From Ornithinimicrobium cryptoxanthini (GTDB lineage Bacteria > Actinomycetota > Actinomycetes > Actinomycetales > Dermatophilaceae): a stretch of DNA of 64,000 bases. Position 1 is the stretch's first letter. Every line of letters starts with the position of its first letter. This document shows, piece after piece, positions 51,028 to 58,632 of the stretch. The notes beneath the pieces were generated by a model. It did not search any database and was not told the DNA's origin. It was given only the letters and a program-made list of their open reading frames with translations. Made by a program: the position numbers and the translations under genes. The DNA is taken from assembly GCF_023923205.1 (NCBI RefSeq), contig NZ_CP099490.1:3472001-3536000 (forward strand). Reading direction: 5' to 3'.

Positions 51028-51471
51028 GTGCATCACAACAACGAAGTTCGCGTCTTCCTAGGCGGGCCCCAGGGCCGTGACGAGTCACCAGCGGGGGTTG
51101 GCTGGCTCGTCTCTCCGAGTGTTGTCGTGATGAGGCTGTCCGGGCGTGGGGCCAGGCCCGGACAGCCGTCGCACATCACTGTCCCTGCCGCTTCGGGGGG
51201 CGGCAGGGGCAAAAACGTCCCGGTCCTCGGCGTCTTCGAGTCCACCGAGCTGGATGGGTGGATCGCCCTCCAGCTCGACGAGGACGTGGACGCTCCCGAC
51301 ATCGGCATGGTGCCGGACAGCCTCGACCTGTCGCGTTCAAAGACCACCGAGGCCAGCGCGCTGGGTGGCGAGGCCAGCGTCCTGGGCGGCGGGGCCAGCG
51401 TCCTGGGCGGCGGCTCGACAGACGGTTGGATCTGCAGGTGTTTCCCCTCGCTCCCCGGTTGTCGACGCTGA
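51028..51471 (+). CDS. Small protein: degenerate trypsin-like domain with Gly-repeat and Cys-rich tail
   Basis: 147 residues from the GTG at 51028 (AGAAGG 7 bases upstream). Residues 1-95 look like the first half of a chymotrypsin-fold protease (AGVGWLVSPSVVV, later DGWIALQLDEDVDAP), but the catalytic His segment is replaced by MRLSGR and no Ser region follows. Residues 110-130 hold three near-identical repeats (ASALGGE, ASVLGGG, ASVLGGG), then the tail STDGWICRCFPSLPGCRR with three Cys. GC at third codon positions stays high to the end, supporting a real frame. Divergent from the esterase/ATP-grasp pair. Function unknown. Confidence 0.6.
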   Translation: MHHNNEVRVFLGGPQGRDESPAGVGWLVSPSVVVMRLSGRGARPGQPSHITVPAASGGGRGKNVPVLGVFESTELDGWIALQLDEDVDAPDIGMVPDSLDLSRSKTTEASALGGEASVLGGGASVLGGGSTDGWICRCFPSLPGCRR

Positions 51472-51641
51472 CGACCGCACGACCTGCCGCTCCCCCGCAC
51501 GGCGCCAGGACACCGACACTTCGGACACTGGCACTCGGCTCCAGAACCAGTGACAATGACCCCCATGCAGGTCCCTCTTCTGGCGTCGGCCGCCTCTCGT
51601 CCCTGGCCGGTTCCGTCTTTGCGTCGTCCGGCTCCGCGCCC

Positions 51642-52889
51642 GTGAGCTCAGCTGACGAGGTGGGGCGCGACTCCGGCCCACGACGCATCGACCTCCTGGT
51701 CGTGCCCGCGTGCGCCGCCGCCGATTTGTTCGTCAGCGGTCTGCTCACCGGCGACCCGATGACGACCACCCTTGGGCCCACGCTGCCCTCGTGGCCAGTC
51801 ATGGCGGTCATCGCGCTGGCCTATGGCGTCCTGGCCTGGCGCAGGAGCCACCCGTGGCTGACCTTCCTGGCGATCCTGGGCATCTCCCTCGCGTTCGGTC
51901 TGGTGCTGACCCAGTTCCAGCCCATCATCGGCGTCGCCCTCGCGCTGCTCAAGGTCGCTCGTCGTTCGCCGGCCCGGCAGGCCAACCCGGCCCTGGTGCT
52001 GGCGGCCTTCGCGGCGCTCAACAGCGGCTGGACCGCCACCAGGATCTCCGGCGACGACTCCGTCTTTGCGCTGATCAGCATCTCTGGCATCTTCATGTCG
52101 CTCTTCACCCTGATCTGGGTCATCGGTCGCCGGGAGCGCAGGTCGCGAGTGCGCACACAGCAGGAGAAGGAGCGCCTGCTGGCCACCGCCCAGGAGTCCC
52201 TCGGGCAGCAGCGGCAGCAGATCGCCCGCGACCTGCACGACATCCTGAGCCACTCGATGAGCGCGATGATCCTGCAGTCCGCGGGAGCCAAGGCCGTCTC
52301 GACCAAGTTGGATGGCACGACCGAGGCCAAACAGGTCACTGAGGCCCTCACCGCCATCGAGTCGACCGGGGCGGAGTCGATGCGCGAGCTGCACCGCCTG
52401 CTCGGCCTCCTACGCACCGCCGACGGCCAGGGCGAGTCCGGCGTCGCGCGGCTGCGGCTGGCCGACGTCGACACCCTGATCACCGCCACCCGACACGGAG
52501 GCCTCGTCGTGCAGCTGCACCGGGAGGGCGCCGTGCAGCCGCTCGACCCTAGCGTCGACCTGGCGGCCTATCACATGGTCCAGGAGTCACTCACCAATGC
52601 GATGAAGCACGCTGGCCGCGGCGCTGTCGTCGACATCTATGAGACGTGGGAGCCGGGCGAGCTGCAGCTGCAGGTGCGCAGCAGCCGTGGGCTTGCGCCC
52701 GAGGCTGGCGATGCCGCCGTGCCGGAGCCGGCGGGTTCGGGCACCGGCCTGTGGGGCCTGCGCGAGCGCGTCCAGCTGGCCGGCGGCTCTTTTGAGAGTG
52801 GTCCTGTCGACGGTGGCTTCGTCACCTCGGCAGTCCTGCCCGTCCGATCCGGGCGCGGCACCAACGTGGAGCCTGAGGGGGAGTCATGA
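51642..52889 (+). CDS. Two-component sensor histidine kinase (NarL/DesK type)
   Basis: About 416 residues if started at the GTG at 51642; a GTG at 51660 is also possible and neither has a strong RBS. Four or five membrane helices (residues 15-165, for example WPVMAVIALAYGVLAW), a dimerisation/phosphoacceptor helix of the HisKA_3 type (QIARDLHDILSHSMSAM, His-phosphorylated), and the ATPase with N box QESLTNAMKHAG and G box GSGTGLWGLRERVQL. No extracellular sensor domain, so it may sense membrane state. Its stop overlaps the response regulator start (ATGA). Confidence 0.87.
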   Translation: MSSADEVGRDSGPRRIDLLVVPACAAADLFVSGLLTGDPMTTTLGPTLPSWPVMAVIALAYGVLAWRRSHPWLTFLAILGISLAFGLVLTQFQPIIGVALALLKVARRSPARQANPALVLAAFAALNSGWTATRISGDDSVFALISISGIFMSLFTLIWVIGRRERRSRVRTQQEKERLLATAQESLGQQRQQIARDLHDILSHSMSAMILQSAGAKAVSTKLDGTTEAKQVTEALTAIESTGAESMRELHRLLGLLRTADGQGESGVARLRLADVDTLITATRHGGLVVQLHREGAVQPLDPSVDLAAYHMVQESLTNAMKHAGRGAVVDIYETWEPGELQLQVRSSRGLAPEAGDAAVPEPAGSGTGLWGLRERVQLAGGSFESGPVDGGFVTSAVLPVRSGRGTNVEPEGES

Positions 52890-53728
52890 GCACCAACATG
52901 AGCATGAGCACGGGCGGCGCGGAGGCGAGCCCTTCCACGACTTCAGCGGGCGCCCCCGCCACAACTCCAGCGGGCGCCCCCGCCACAGCTCCAGCGGACA
53001 CCACCCCCACAACTCCGGCGGGCGCCCCCTCCACCACGCCGGCGGACACCACCCCCGCCACCATGATCCGCGTCGTCATCGCGGACGACCAGCCGATGGT
53101 CCGCCAGGGCATCGCCATGCTGCTCGGGGCGGAGTCGGACATGGAGGTCGTCGGTGAGGCCGGTGACGGGGCCGAGGCGATCAGGATGGTCGACCGCCAC
53201 CGCCCCGACCTCGTCCTGATGGACGTGCGGATGCCCGGCATGGACGGCATCGAGGCCACCCGCCGGCTCATCCAGGAGCGCACCGACGACCCGGACCAGA
53301 TCACCAAGGTCCTGGTGCTGACGACCTTCGACGAGGACGCTGCCCTCTATGGCACGCTGCGGGCCGGCGCCTCGGGCTACATGCTCAAGCACGCGGCCCC
53401 GACCGAGCTGACCGACGCGATCCGGCGCGTAGCCGGCGGCGACGCCTGGATCGACCCCGTCGTCGCGCCCAAGGTGCTGGACACCCTGCGCGAGATGGCC
53501 TCGGCCAACCCGGAGGGAAGGCCCAGCCTGGACATGCTCACCCCGCGCGAGCTCGATGTGCTGAGCGAGCTCTCCGACGGCGCGACCAACAGCCAGCTGA
53601 GCAAGCGCATGGTGCTCAGCGAGGCCACGGTCAAGACACACATCTCGCGGATGCTGATGAAGACCGGCTGCCACGACCGCGCCCAGCTCGTCGCCCTCGC
53701 CTATCGCAGCGGCCACGTCCAGCCCTGA
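52886..53728 (+). CDS. NarL/LuxR-family response regulator with Ala/Pro/Thr-rich leader
   Basis: 280 residues. Residues 1-58 are a low-complexity leader of Ala-Pro-Thr repeats (AGAPATTPAGAPATAPADTT). The receiver starts at MIRVVIADDQPMVRQGIAML, with the phosphoacceptor Asp in LVLMDVRMPGMDG, and a LuxR-type HTH closes it: LTPRELDVLSELSDGATNSQ then LSEATVKTHISRMLMKTG. The ATG at 52886 is coupled to the kinase stop; an internal ATG at 53064 would give the standard 216-residue protein. The leader is odd for this family. It should activate promoters in answer to the partner kinase. Confidence 0.88.
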   Translation: MSTNMSMSTGGAEASPSTTSAGAPATTPAGAPATAPADTTPTTPAGAPSTTPADTTPATMIRVVIADDQPMVRQGIAMLLGAESDMEVVGEAGDGAEAIRMVDRHRPDLVLMDVRMPGMDGIEATRRLIQERTDDPDQITKVLVLTTFDEDAALYGTLRAGASGYMLKHAAPTELTDAIRRVAGGDAWIDPVVAPKVLDTLREMASANPEGRPSLDMLTPRELDVLSELSDGATNSQLSKRMVLSEATVKTHISRMLMKTGCHDRAQLVALAYRSGHVQP

Positions 53729-53768
53729 GCGACACCCGGCCGCCCCGCCGCCGCCACCGCCGCAGCAC

Positions 53769-53822
53769 TGACCTCCCGAATGTCTGCCATGGCATGCATC
53801 CGAGCGGTCGAAAGCCCGGCCG
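53769..53822. repeat. Hairpin repeat, copy A
   Basis: TGACCTCCCGAATG...GCCATGGCATGCATCC...GGTCGAAAGCCCGGCC. The left arm GACCTCCCG is partly complementary to the right side, and GCCATGGC in the loop is itself palindromic. It stands just after the response-regulator gene and could help end its transcript. Copy B follows 18 bases later in tandem. Confidence 0.6.
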
Positions 53823-53840
53823 CTCCCGCCACCGCAGAAC

Positions 53841-53887
53841 TGACCTCCCGATTGTCTGCCATGGCATGCATCCGGAAGGTCGAAATC
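53841..53887. repeat. Hairpin repeat, copy B
   Basis: Nearly identical to copy A (TGACCTCCCGATTG, GCCATGGCATGCATCC, GGAAGGTCGAAATCCCGGCC), including a preceding CGCAGAAC that matches CGCAGCAC before copy A. The unit of about 70 bases is thus tandemly duplicated. Confidence 0.6.
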
Positions 53888-53906
53888 CCGGCCGGCCGCA
53901 CACGCG

Positions 53907-54072
53907 CCCCGAGCACCCGTTGACCTGGACCTGACGCTGCTCGACAACTTCATCGCAACCGTGGGGACGCAGCCGATCCTGGACGCGGGGTGCGGGGCGG
54001 GGCGGATCAGCGGCTATGGCGCGCGCCCAGCTCGCCGCCCTCGCCTATCGCAGCGGCCAATTCAAGCCCTGA
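53907..54072 (+). pseudogene. Chimeric fragment: methyltransferase start joined to response-regulator end
   Basis: 53907-54015 copies 55103-55208 inside the methyltransferase gene at about 90% identity (includes PILDAGCGAGRIS). It then switches to 54021-54072, which copies the last ~17 codons of the response regulator at 53677-53728 (ALAYRSG then a near copy of the ending). The junction is at about 54016-54020. Frame changes within the first part show it is not a working gene. The rest of 54073-54151 holds nothing recognisable. Confidence 0.8.
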
Positions 54073-54151
54073 CCCCCGCTGCCACCTCGCCCCACCAGCA
54101 CACCACCCCAGATCGACGCCGACCTCACTGCCAAGGCGAGCAACGCAGCGG

Positions 54152-54619
54152 TCACCCGACGGATTGGCGCAGCAGGAAACTATTGGCGAGGGTCACGGCT
54201 TCCGCCTGTGGAGGCCGTGGGGTCTCATGGGGCAGCCGACCGTGCTCGATCGCCCACGCCACAACGTCACCCCAGAGCCAAACCCCACCGGAAACAGGGT
54301 TGAATGGCGCAGGGAATCCAGCACCGCGACGCCCTGCGGCCCAGTTCGCCGCAGCCTGCCTGGTGGCCCCAAGGCGACGGGCAATGTCTCCACGAGTAGC
54401 CAGGTCCAGATCGACCCGCTGGGCAACACATCCGCGCTCCTCGAGCCACCGGCTAAGACTTTCGACTGCGTCGAGGAAGGTCGGCGCCTCAATGAACCCG
54501 TTCACGAACGCGGAGCCCGTGTGATCATGGCCCGTCGTTCCCTCAAAGATGTCGATGAGCTCGTCCACGATGCCCTCAGGCACCTCGTCAACGATCAATT
54601 GGACGTCAAAGGCGTTCAC
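54152..54619 (-). CDS. Putative DNA-binding (HTH) protein
   Basis: 155 residues from the GTG at 54619 with GAGGAGAG 8 bases upstream; an ATG 60 bases further up would begin inside the palindromic operator. The N-terminal half (FDVQLIVDEVPEGIVDELID) is acidic. LATRGDIARRLGATRQAAAN followed by WAAGRRGAGFPAP is a helix-turn-helix of the MerR/Xre-like 'ArrlG.s..av..W' type, and VWLWGDVVAWAIEHG completes a winged fold. Similar small proteins are antitoxin-like or phage-type regulators. No toxin partner is adjacent. Function beyond DNA binding is unknown. Confidence 0.65.
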   Translation of the reverse strand: MNAFDVQLIVDEVPEGIVDELIDIFEGTTGHDHTGSAFVNGFIEAPTFLDAVESLSRWLEERGCVAQRVDLDLATRGDIARRLGATRQAAANWAAGRRGAGFPAPFNPVSGGVWLWGDVVAWAIEHGRLPHETPRPPQAEAVTLANSFLLRQSVG

Positions 54620-54655
54620 GGAATCTCTCCTCTCAGAGACGGGTGGGTTCAGCAT

Positions 54656-54687
54656 GTTCCACGCGACACATGTTGTCAAGTGGAAAC
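54656..54687. promoter_or_regulatory. Palindromic operator candidate upstream of the HTH gene
   Basis: Outer arms GTTCCAC and GTGGAAAC and an inner near-palindrome GACACATGTTGTC share one centre at about 54671. The site lies 37 bases before the GTG of the HTH gene, where binding by that protein could control its own promoter. The rest of the 54620-54999 gap shows no gene; it separates two divergent genes. Confidence 0.55.
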
Positions 54688-54999
54688 AGAATGGCGCTAC
54701 TCACCGGCCCGGCCCCTGGCGCTTGCGTGCCCGCGGGCCGTCTCCGGATACCCACGCCAGGGCTTCCGGGCGTCACCCTTCGACAACTCATCGCTTGTCA
54801 GAGGCATGACGCATCACCGGCGTGTCGTTCGCTTACCCCGACGTAGCTCTACCCCTCTGCATCCTCGCCCCATCCTGGCTACCGGACCCTACCGGGCCGA
54901 CCCTTGTGGGGTAGCGGAGTTTCCACAACTTTGTCCACCGGACCTGGGCGTCGACGGTCACCCGGCGGCGCGTCGGCCTCGCTGCGGCATCATGAGCAA

Positions 55000-55686
55000 A
55001 TGAGCGACACCCCTCGACCACCCCAGGCGCAGACGCAGGACACGGTGCGGACGGCATACGACACTGTGGCTGCGGACTATGCGCGGTCGATGCCGGACAC
55101 GAGCCCCGAGCACCCGTTAGACCTGACGCTGCTCGACACGTTCATCGCGGCCGTGGGGACGGAGCCGATCCTGGACGCCGGGTGCGGGGCGGGGCGGATC
55201 AGCCGCTACCTCGCCGACCGTGGTGGCCGCGTGGTGGGCGTCGACCTCTCGCCCCAGATGATCGCGCAGGGTCGAGCGCTGCATCCTGACCTCGACCTGT
55301 CGGTCGCCTCGATCACCGACCTGCCGCACGGCGGTGCGTCGTTTGGCGGGGTGCTGCTCTGGTATTCCACGATCCACCTGTCCGAGGCGGACCTGGGCCG
55401 CGCCCTCGACGAGGCTGTCCGCGTGGTGGCGCCGGACGGCTACGTGCTGGTCGCGTTCCAGTCTGGCGTTGGCACGCGGGACCTGTTTCGGCAATACAGC
55501 CAGCACGGTCACGATGTGACACTTGAGCGCTATCTGCGCACCCCCGACGAGATGGCCGAGCAACTTGCCGCTCGCGGCATGACCGAGGTGGTGCGACTCG
55601 TGCGCAGCGGCACCGAGATCGACCGGGACGGGCAGACGATGTTGCTGCACCGCAGGTCGGACAGCGGTCCTCACCGCAACCTATAG
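55000..55686 (+). CDS. Class I SAM-dependent methyltransferase
   Basis: 228 residues. SAM motif I EPILDAGCGAGRISRYL near residue 50, motif II VVGVDLSPQMIAQGRAL, then ITDLPHGGASFGGVLLWYST (motif IV region), the usual Rossmann plan of UbiE-like methyltransferases. The substrate is unknown. The ATG is at 55000; a longer frame upstream has no RBS. It ends at a hairpin. A partial copy of its 5' third is present at 53907. Confidence 0.88.
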   Translation: MSDTPRPPQAQTQDTVRTAYDTVAADYARSMPDTSPEHPLDLTLLDTFIAAVGTEPILDAGCGAGRISRYLADRGGRVVGVDLSPQMIAQGRALHPDLDLSVASITDLPHGGASFGGVLLWYSTIHLSEADLGRALDEAVRVVAPDGYVLVAFQSGVGTRDLFRQYSQHGHDVTLERYLRTPDEMAEQLAARGMTEVVRLVRSGTEIDRDGQTMLLHRRSDSGPHRNL

Positions 55687-55707
55687 AACTTCCGCGCGGA
55701 ACTATAG
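55681..55707. terminator. Hairpin terminator after the methyltransferase gene
   Basis: CTATAG and TTCCGC on the left pair with GCGGAA and CTATAG on the right, with a 3-base bulge. The left arm includes the methyltransferase stop codon TAG. Followed by a run of AG-rich sequence rather than T's. Confidence 0.5.
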
Positions 55708-55748
55708 GAAGGACCTGGAAGTTCCCGATCCTTGCCACGGCATGCAGC

Positions 55749-55790
55749 TGACCTCCCGATTGACTGCCATGGCACACATACGGGAGGTCA
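55749..55790. repeat. Hairpin repeat, copy C
   Basis: Same family as copies A and B 1.9 kb away (TGACCTCCCGATTG, GCCATGGCA) but with perfect arms: GACCTCCCG pairs with CGGGAGGTC. It lies between the convergent methyltransferase and AsnC-type regulator genes. Confidence 0.6.
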
Positions 55791-55851
55791 AAGTCTCAGC
55801 GGCGCGAACGCGCTAGAGTCCTGAGCTGGGGGCGGGCTCGGTGTTGCCGCC

Positions 55852-56322
55852 TCAGGCGTCTTCCTGAGCCAGGTCGCGCACGTCGGTCTCCTCGAAGATC
55901 AGCCAGGTCCTCGTCGCCTTCACACCGGGGATCGCCTGGATCTGCTCCAGCACGGTGTCGCGCAGCTCGTGGTTGTCGCGGCAGCGGACCGTGACGAGCG
56001 CGTCGAACTCCGCGCCGACGAGAGCGACCCGCTCCACGGCTGGCACCCGGCGCAGGGCAGCAGCGACCGGCTTCCAGGTGTTCTGCTCGATGGAGACCGA
56101 GACATAGGCCGACGTGCCCAGCCCCAGGTGCTCGGGTGCCACCTGCGCGCTGAACCCGGTGATCACGCCGGCCTCAAGCAGGCGCTCGAGGCGGGCATAG
56201 GCGTTGGCCCGGGAGATGTGCACCTGCTCGGCCAGGGCCCGCACCGACAGCCGCCCGTCCGCCCTCAACGCACGGATGAGCGCACGGTCCGTGTCGTCGA
56301 CAAGCGCGCGGCCAGGGCTCAT
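55852..56322 (-). CDS. Lrp/AsnC-family transcriptional regulator (BkdR-like)
   Basis: 156 residues from the ATG at 56322; a TTG further upstream is possible but less likely. N-terminal HTH: DDTDRALIRALRADGRLSVR, LAEQVHISRANAYARLERLL. C-terminal RAM ligand domain: TGFSAQVAPEHLGLGTSAYV and EQIQAIPGVKATRTWLIFEE. Such regulators sense amino acids. It is divergent from the 2-oxoacid dehydrogenase operon, as bkdR is in Streptomyces, so it probably controls that operon in response to a branched-chain amino acid. The shared gap of 193 bases should hold its binding sites. Confidence 0.9.
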   Translation of the reverse strand: MSPGRALVDDTDRALIRALRADGRLSVRALAEQVHISRANAYARLERLLEAGVITGFSAQVAPEHLGLGTSAYVSVSIEQNTWKPVAAALRRVPAVERVALVGAEFDALVTVRCRDNHELRDTVLEQIQAIPGVKATRTWLIFEETDVRDLAQEDA

Positions 56323-56515
56323 CGCCGCGCCCCGACCGGCGCCCCACTGCTCGCAATCCTCCAAATGTCCAGCCCGCCCCCGCGGACTGCACCGACAGGC
56401 AGACTTTGTGTCGTCATACGGAGCAGTTTAGAGCCGTTTGTCTTGCATCAGGGCCACAATCCACACGGTCGGTCCAGACTCAGCGACGATAGGAGGACCA
56501 CCACCGGAGGAGAAC

Positions 56516-57622
56516 ATGTCGATGACGACCGCCGACCTTTTGCCGTGCGCGGAGCCGGTGCGGTTCCTGGACGAGCATGGACAGCTCACCGACCCCGGGC
56601 CCGAGGCGACGGCGCGCGGCTATGCCATGCCCTCGGACGAGGACCTGCTCGCCGTGTGGCGCCAGATGGTCATCGGGCGCCGTTTCGACACCCAGGCCAC
56701 CGCGCTGACCAAGCAGGGACGCCTGGCGGTCTATCCCTCCTCGCGCGGCCAGGACGCCTGCCAGGTGGCGCCGGTGCTGGAGCTGCAGGAGCAGGACTGG
56801 TTCTTCCCGACCTATCGCGACTCGATGGCGCTGGTCAGCCGCGGGCTCGACCCCATCGAGGTGCTGACGTTGCTGCGGGGCTCGTGGCACTGCGGCTATG
56901 ACCCCGTGCAGACGCACACCGCCCCCCAGTGCACCCCGCTCGCGACCCAGGCGGTGCACGCGGCTGGCGCGGGTCACGGGCTGGCCAGGCGCGGCACCGA
57001 CGGCGTCGCGCTGTGCTTCATCGGCGACGGCGCGACGAGCGAGGGCGACTTCCACGAGGGCCTCAACTTCGCCGCCGTCTTCAACGCCCCCACCGTCTTC
57101 TTCGTGCAGAACAACAAGTTCGCGATCAGTGTCCCGCTGGCCAAGCAGACGAAGGCACCGAGCCTGGCCTACAAGGGAATTGGCTATGGCATCCGCTCCG
57201 AGCAGGTCGACGGCAACGACCCCGCAGCCGTGCTCGCGGTGACGCGCGCGGCCTACGCTCACGCCCGCGCCGGCCACGGACCGGTGCTGATCGAGGCGCA
57301 CACCTATCGCCTCGAGGCGCACACCAACGCCGACGACGCCACCCGCTATCGCCAGGCCGACGAGGTCACCCAGTGGTCCGAGCGCGACCCGATCGCCCGG
57401 CTGCGCACCTATCTGACCGGCACGGGTGCCCTCACCGCTGAGATCGAGGAGCAGGTCGCCGCCGAGGCAGAGGCGTATGCCGCGCGCGTGCGGGAGCGGA
57501 TGAACGAGGAGCCCGTGGTCGCTCCCCTCTCCCTGTTTGACCATGTCTATGCCCAACAGACACCGCAGCTGCGTGAGCAGGCGCAGCTGGTGGCCGCCGA
57601 GCTTGAGGAGGTGCAGGGATGA
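56516..57622 (+). CDS. bkdA: 2-oxoacid dehydrogenase E1 component, alpha subunit
   Basis: 368 residues with GGAGGAG 5 bases before the ATG. PSSRGQDACQVAPVLELQEQ, FFPTYRDSMALVSRGLD, the thiamine-pyrophosphate motif GDGATSEGDFHEGLNFAAVF then VQNNKFAIS, and HTYRLEAHTNADDATRY with the His of E1 alpha are all present. It decarboxylates branched-chain 2-oxoacids (or pyruvate) and passes the acyl group to the E2 lipoyl arm. The AsnC-type neighbour favours the branched-chain enzyme; pdhA is the alternative. Start overlaps of the next two genes show a tight operon. Confidence 0.88.
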   Translation: MSMTTADLLPCAEPVRFLDEHGQLTDPGPEATARGYAMPSDEDLLAVWRQMVIGRRFDTQATALTKQGRLAVYPSSRGQDACQVAPVLELQEQDWFFPTYRDSMALVSRGLDPIEVLTLLRGSWHCGYDPVQTHTAPQCTPLATQAVHAAGAGHGLARRGTDGVALCFIGDGATSEGDFHEGLNFAAVFNAPTVFFVQNNKFAISVPLAKQTKAPSLAYKGIGYGIRSEQVDGNDPAAVLAVTRAAYAHARAGHGPVLIEAHTYRLEAHTNADDATRYRQADEVTQWSERDPIARLRTYLTGTGALTAEIEEQVAAEAEAYAARVRERMNEEPVVAPLSLFDHVYAQQTPQLREQAQLVAAELEEVQG

Positions 57623-58632
57623 GCACGATGACGTTTGCCCAGGCCCTCAACCACGCGCTGCGCGACGCCCTGACCGAGGACGAGGACGTGCTGGTTTTTG
57701 GCGAGGATGTCGGCCAGCTCGGTGGCGTCTTCCGGATCACCGACGGGCTGACCGCGGACTTCGGTGAGGACCGCTGCTTCGACACGCCGCTCGCAGAGGC
57801 TGGCATTGCCGGCTTCGCGGTCGGTCTGGCGATGCAGGGCTTCCGCCCGGTGATCGAGATGCAGTTCGACGCGTTCGGCTATCCCGCCTTCGAGCAGGTC
57901 GTCTCGCACATCGCCAAGATGCGCAACCGCACCCAGAGCCTGCTGACGATGCCGATCGTGATCCGCATGCCCTATGCCGGTGGCATCGGCGGCGTCGAGC
58001 ACCACTGCGACTCCTCGGAGGGCTACTACGCCCACACACCCGGGCTGCACGTGGTCACTCCCGCGACGCCGGCCGACGCCTACTCGCTGCTGCGCGAGGC
58101 GATCTCGAGCCCCGACCCGGTCGTCTTCATGGAGCCCAAGGCGCTCTATTGGTCCAAGGCCGAGCTGGAGCTGCCGACGCGGACCGAGCCGTTCGGCACG
58201 GCGGCCGTGCGCCGTGAGGGCACCGACGTGACGCTGGTGGCCTATGGCCCGCAGGTGCCCAACGCGCTCAAGGCCGCCGAGGTCGCCGAGTCGGAGGAGG
58301 GCTGGAGCGTCGAGGTCGTCGACCTGCGCACGATCACGCCCTTCGATGACGAGACGGTCGCCGCCTCCGTGCGCAAGACCGGTCGCTGCCTAGTCGTCTC
58401 CGAGGCCCAGGGCTTCGGCGGTGTCGGTGGTGAGGTCGCGGCCCGCGTCGGCGAGCGCTGCTTCCACTCGCTGGCCGCGCCGGTGCTGAGGGTCAGCGGG
58501 CTGGACATCCCCTATCCCCCGCCGAAGCTCGAGCACACCCACCTGCCCAGCGTCGACCGGATCCTGGACACGATGGCCCGCCTGCAGTGGGACGACCAGC
58601 CGGACACCGCACACCTGGCGGCCAGCCGATGA
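57619..58632 (+). CDS. bkdB: 2-oxoacid dehydrogenase E1 component, beta subunit
   Basis: 337 residues, ATG overlapping the alpha stop (ATGA). Transketolase pyrimidine-binding domain: FGEDVGQLGGVFRITDGL with the catalytic Glu, FDTPLAEAGIAGFAVGLAMQ, and EMQFDAFGYPAFEQVVSHIA. C-terminal domain: DLRTITPFDDETVAASVRKT. Forms the alpha2beta2 E1 with the upstream subunit. No E3 lipoamide dehydrogenase is nearby, so that subunit must be encoded elsewhere. Confidence 0.9.
   Translation: MSTMTFAQALNHALRDALTEDEDVLVFGEDVGQLGGVFRITDGLTADFGEDRCFDTPLAEAGIAGFAVGLAMQGFRPVIEMQFDAFGYPAFEQVVSHIAKMRNRTQSLLTMPIVIRMPYAGGIGGVEHHCDSSEGYYAHTPGLHVVTPATPADAYSLLREAISSPDPVVFMEPKALYWSKAELELPTRTEPFGTAAVRREGTDVTLVAYGPQVPNALKAAEVAESEEGWSVEVVDLRTITPFDDETVAASVRKTGRCLVVSEAQGFGGVGGEVAARVGERCFHSLAAPVLRVSGLDIPYPPPKLEHTHLPSVDRILDTMARLQWDDQPDTAHLAASR

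Noticed and set aside
53841-53887. CRISPR-like array from the repeated hairpins
   Set aside because: Only three copies, two of them 72 bases apart and one 1.9 kb away, with no regular spacers and no cas genes.
54904-54999. Upstream extension of the methyltransferase
   Set aside because: No RBS and no homologous sequence pattern; the protein begins naturally at 55000.
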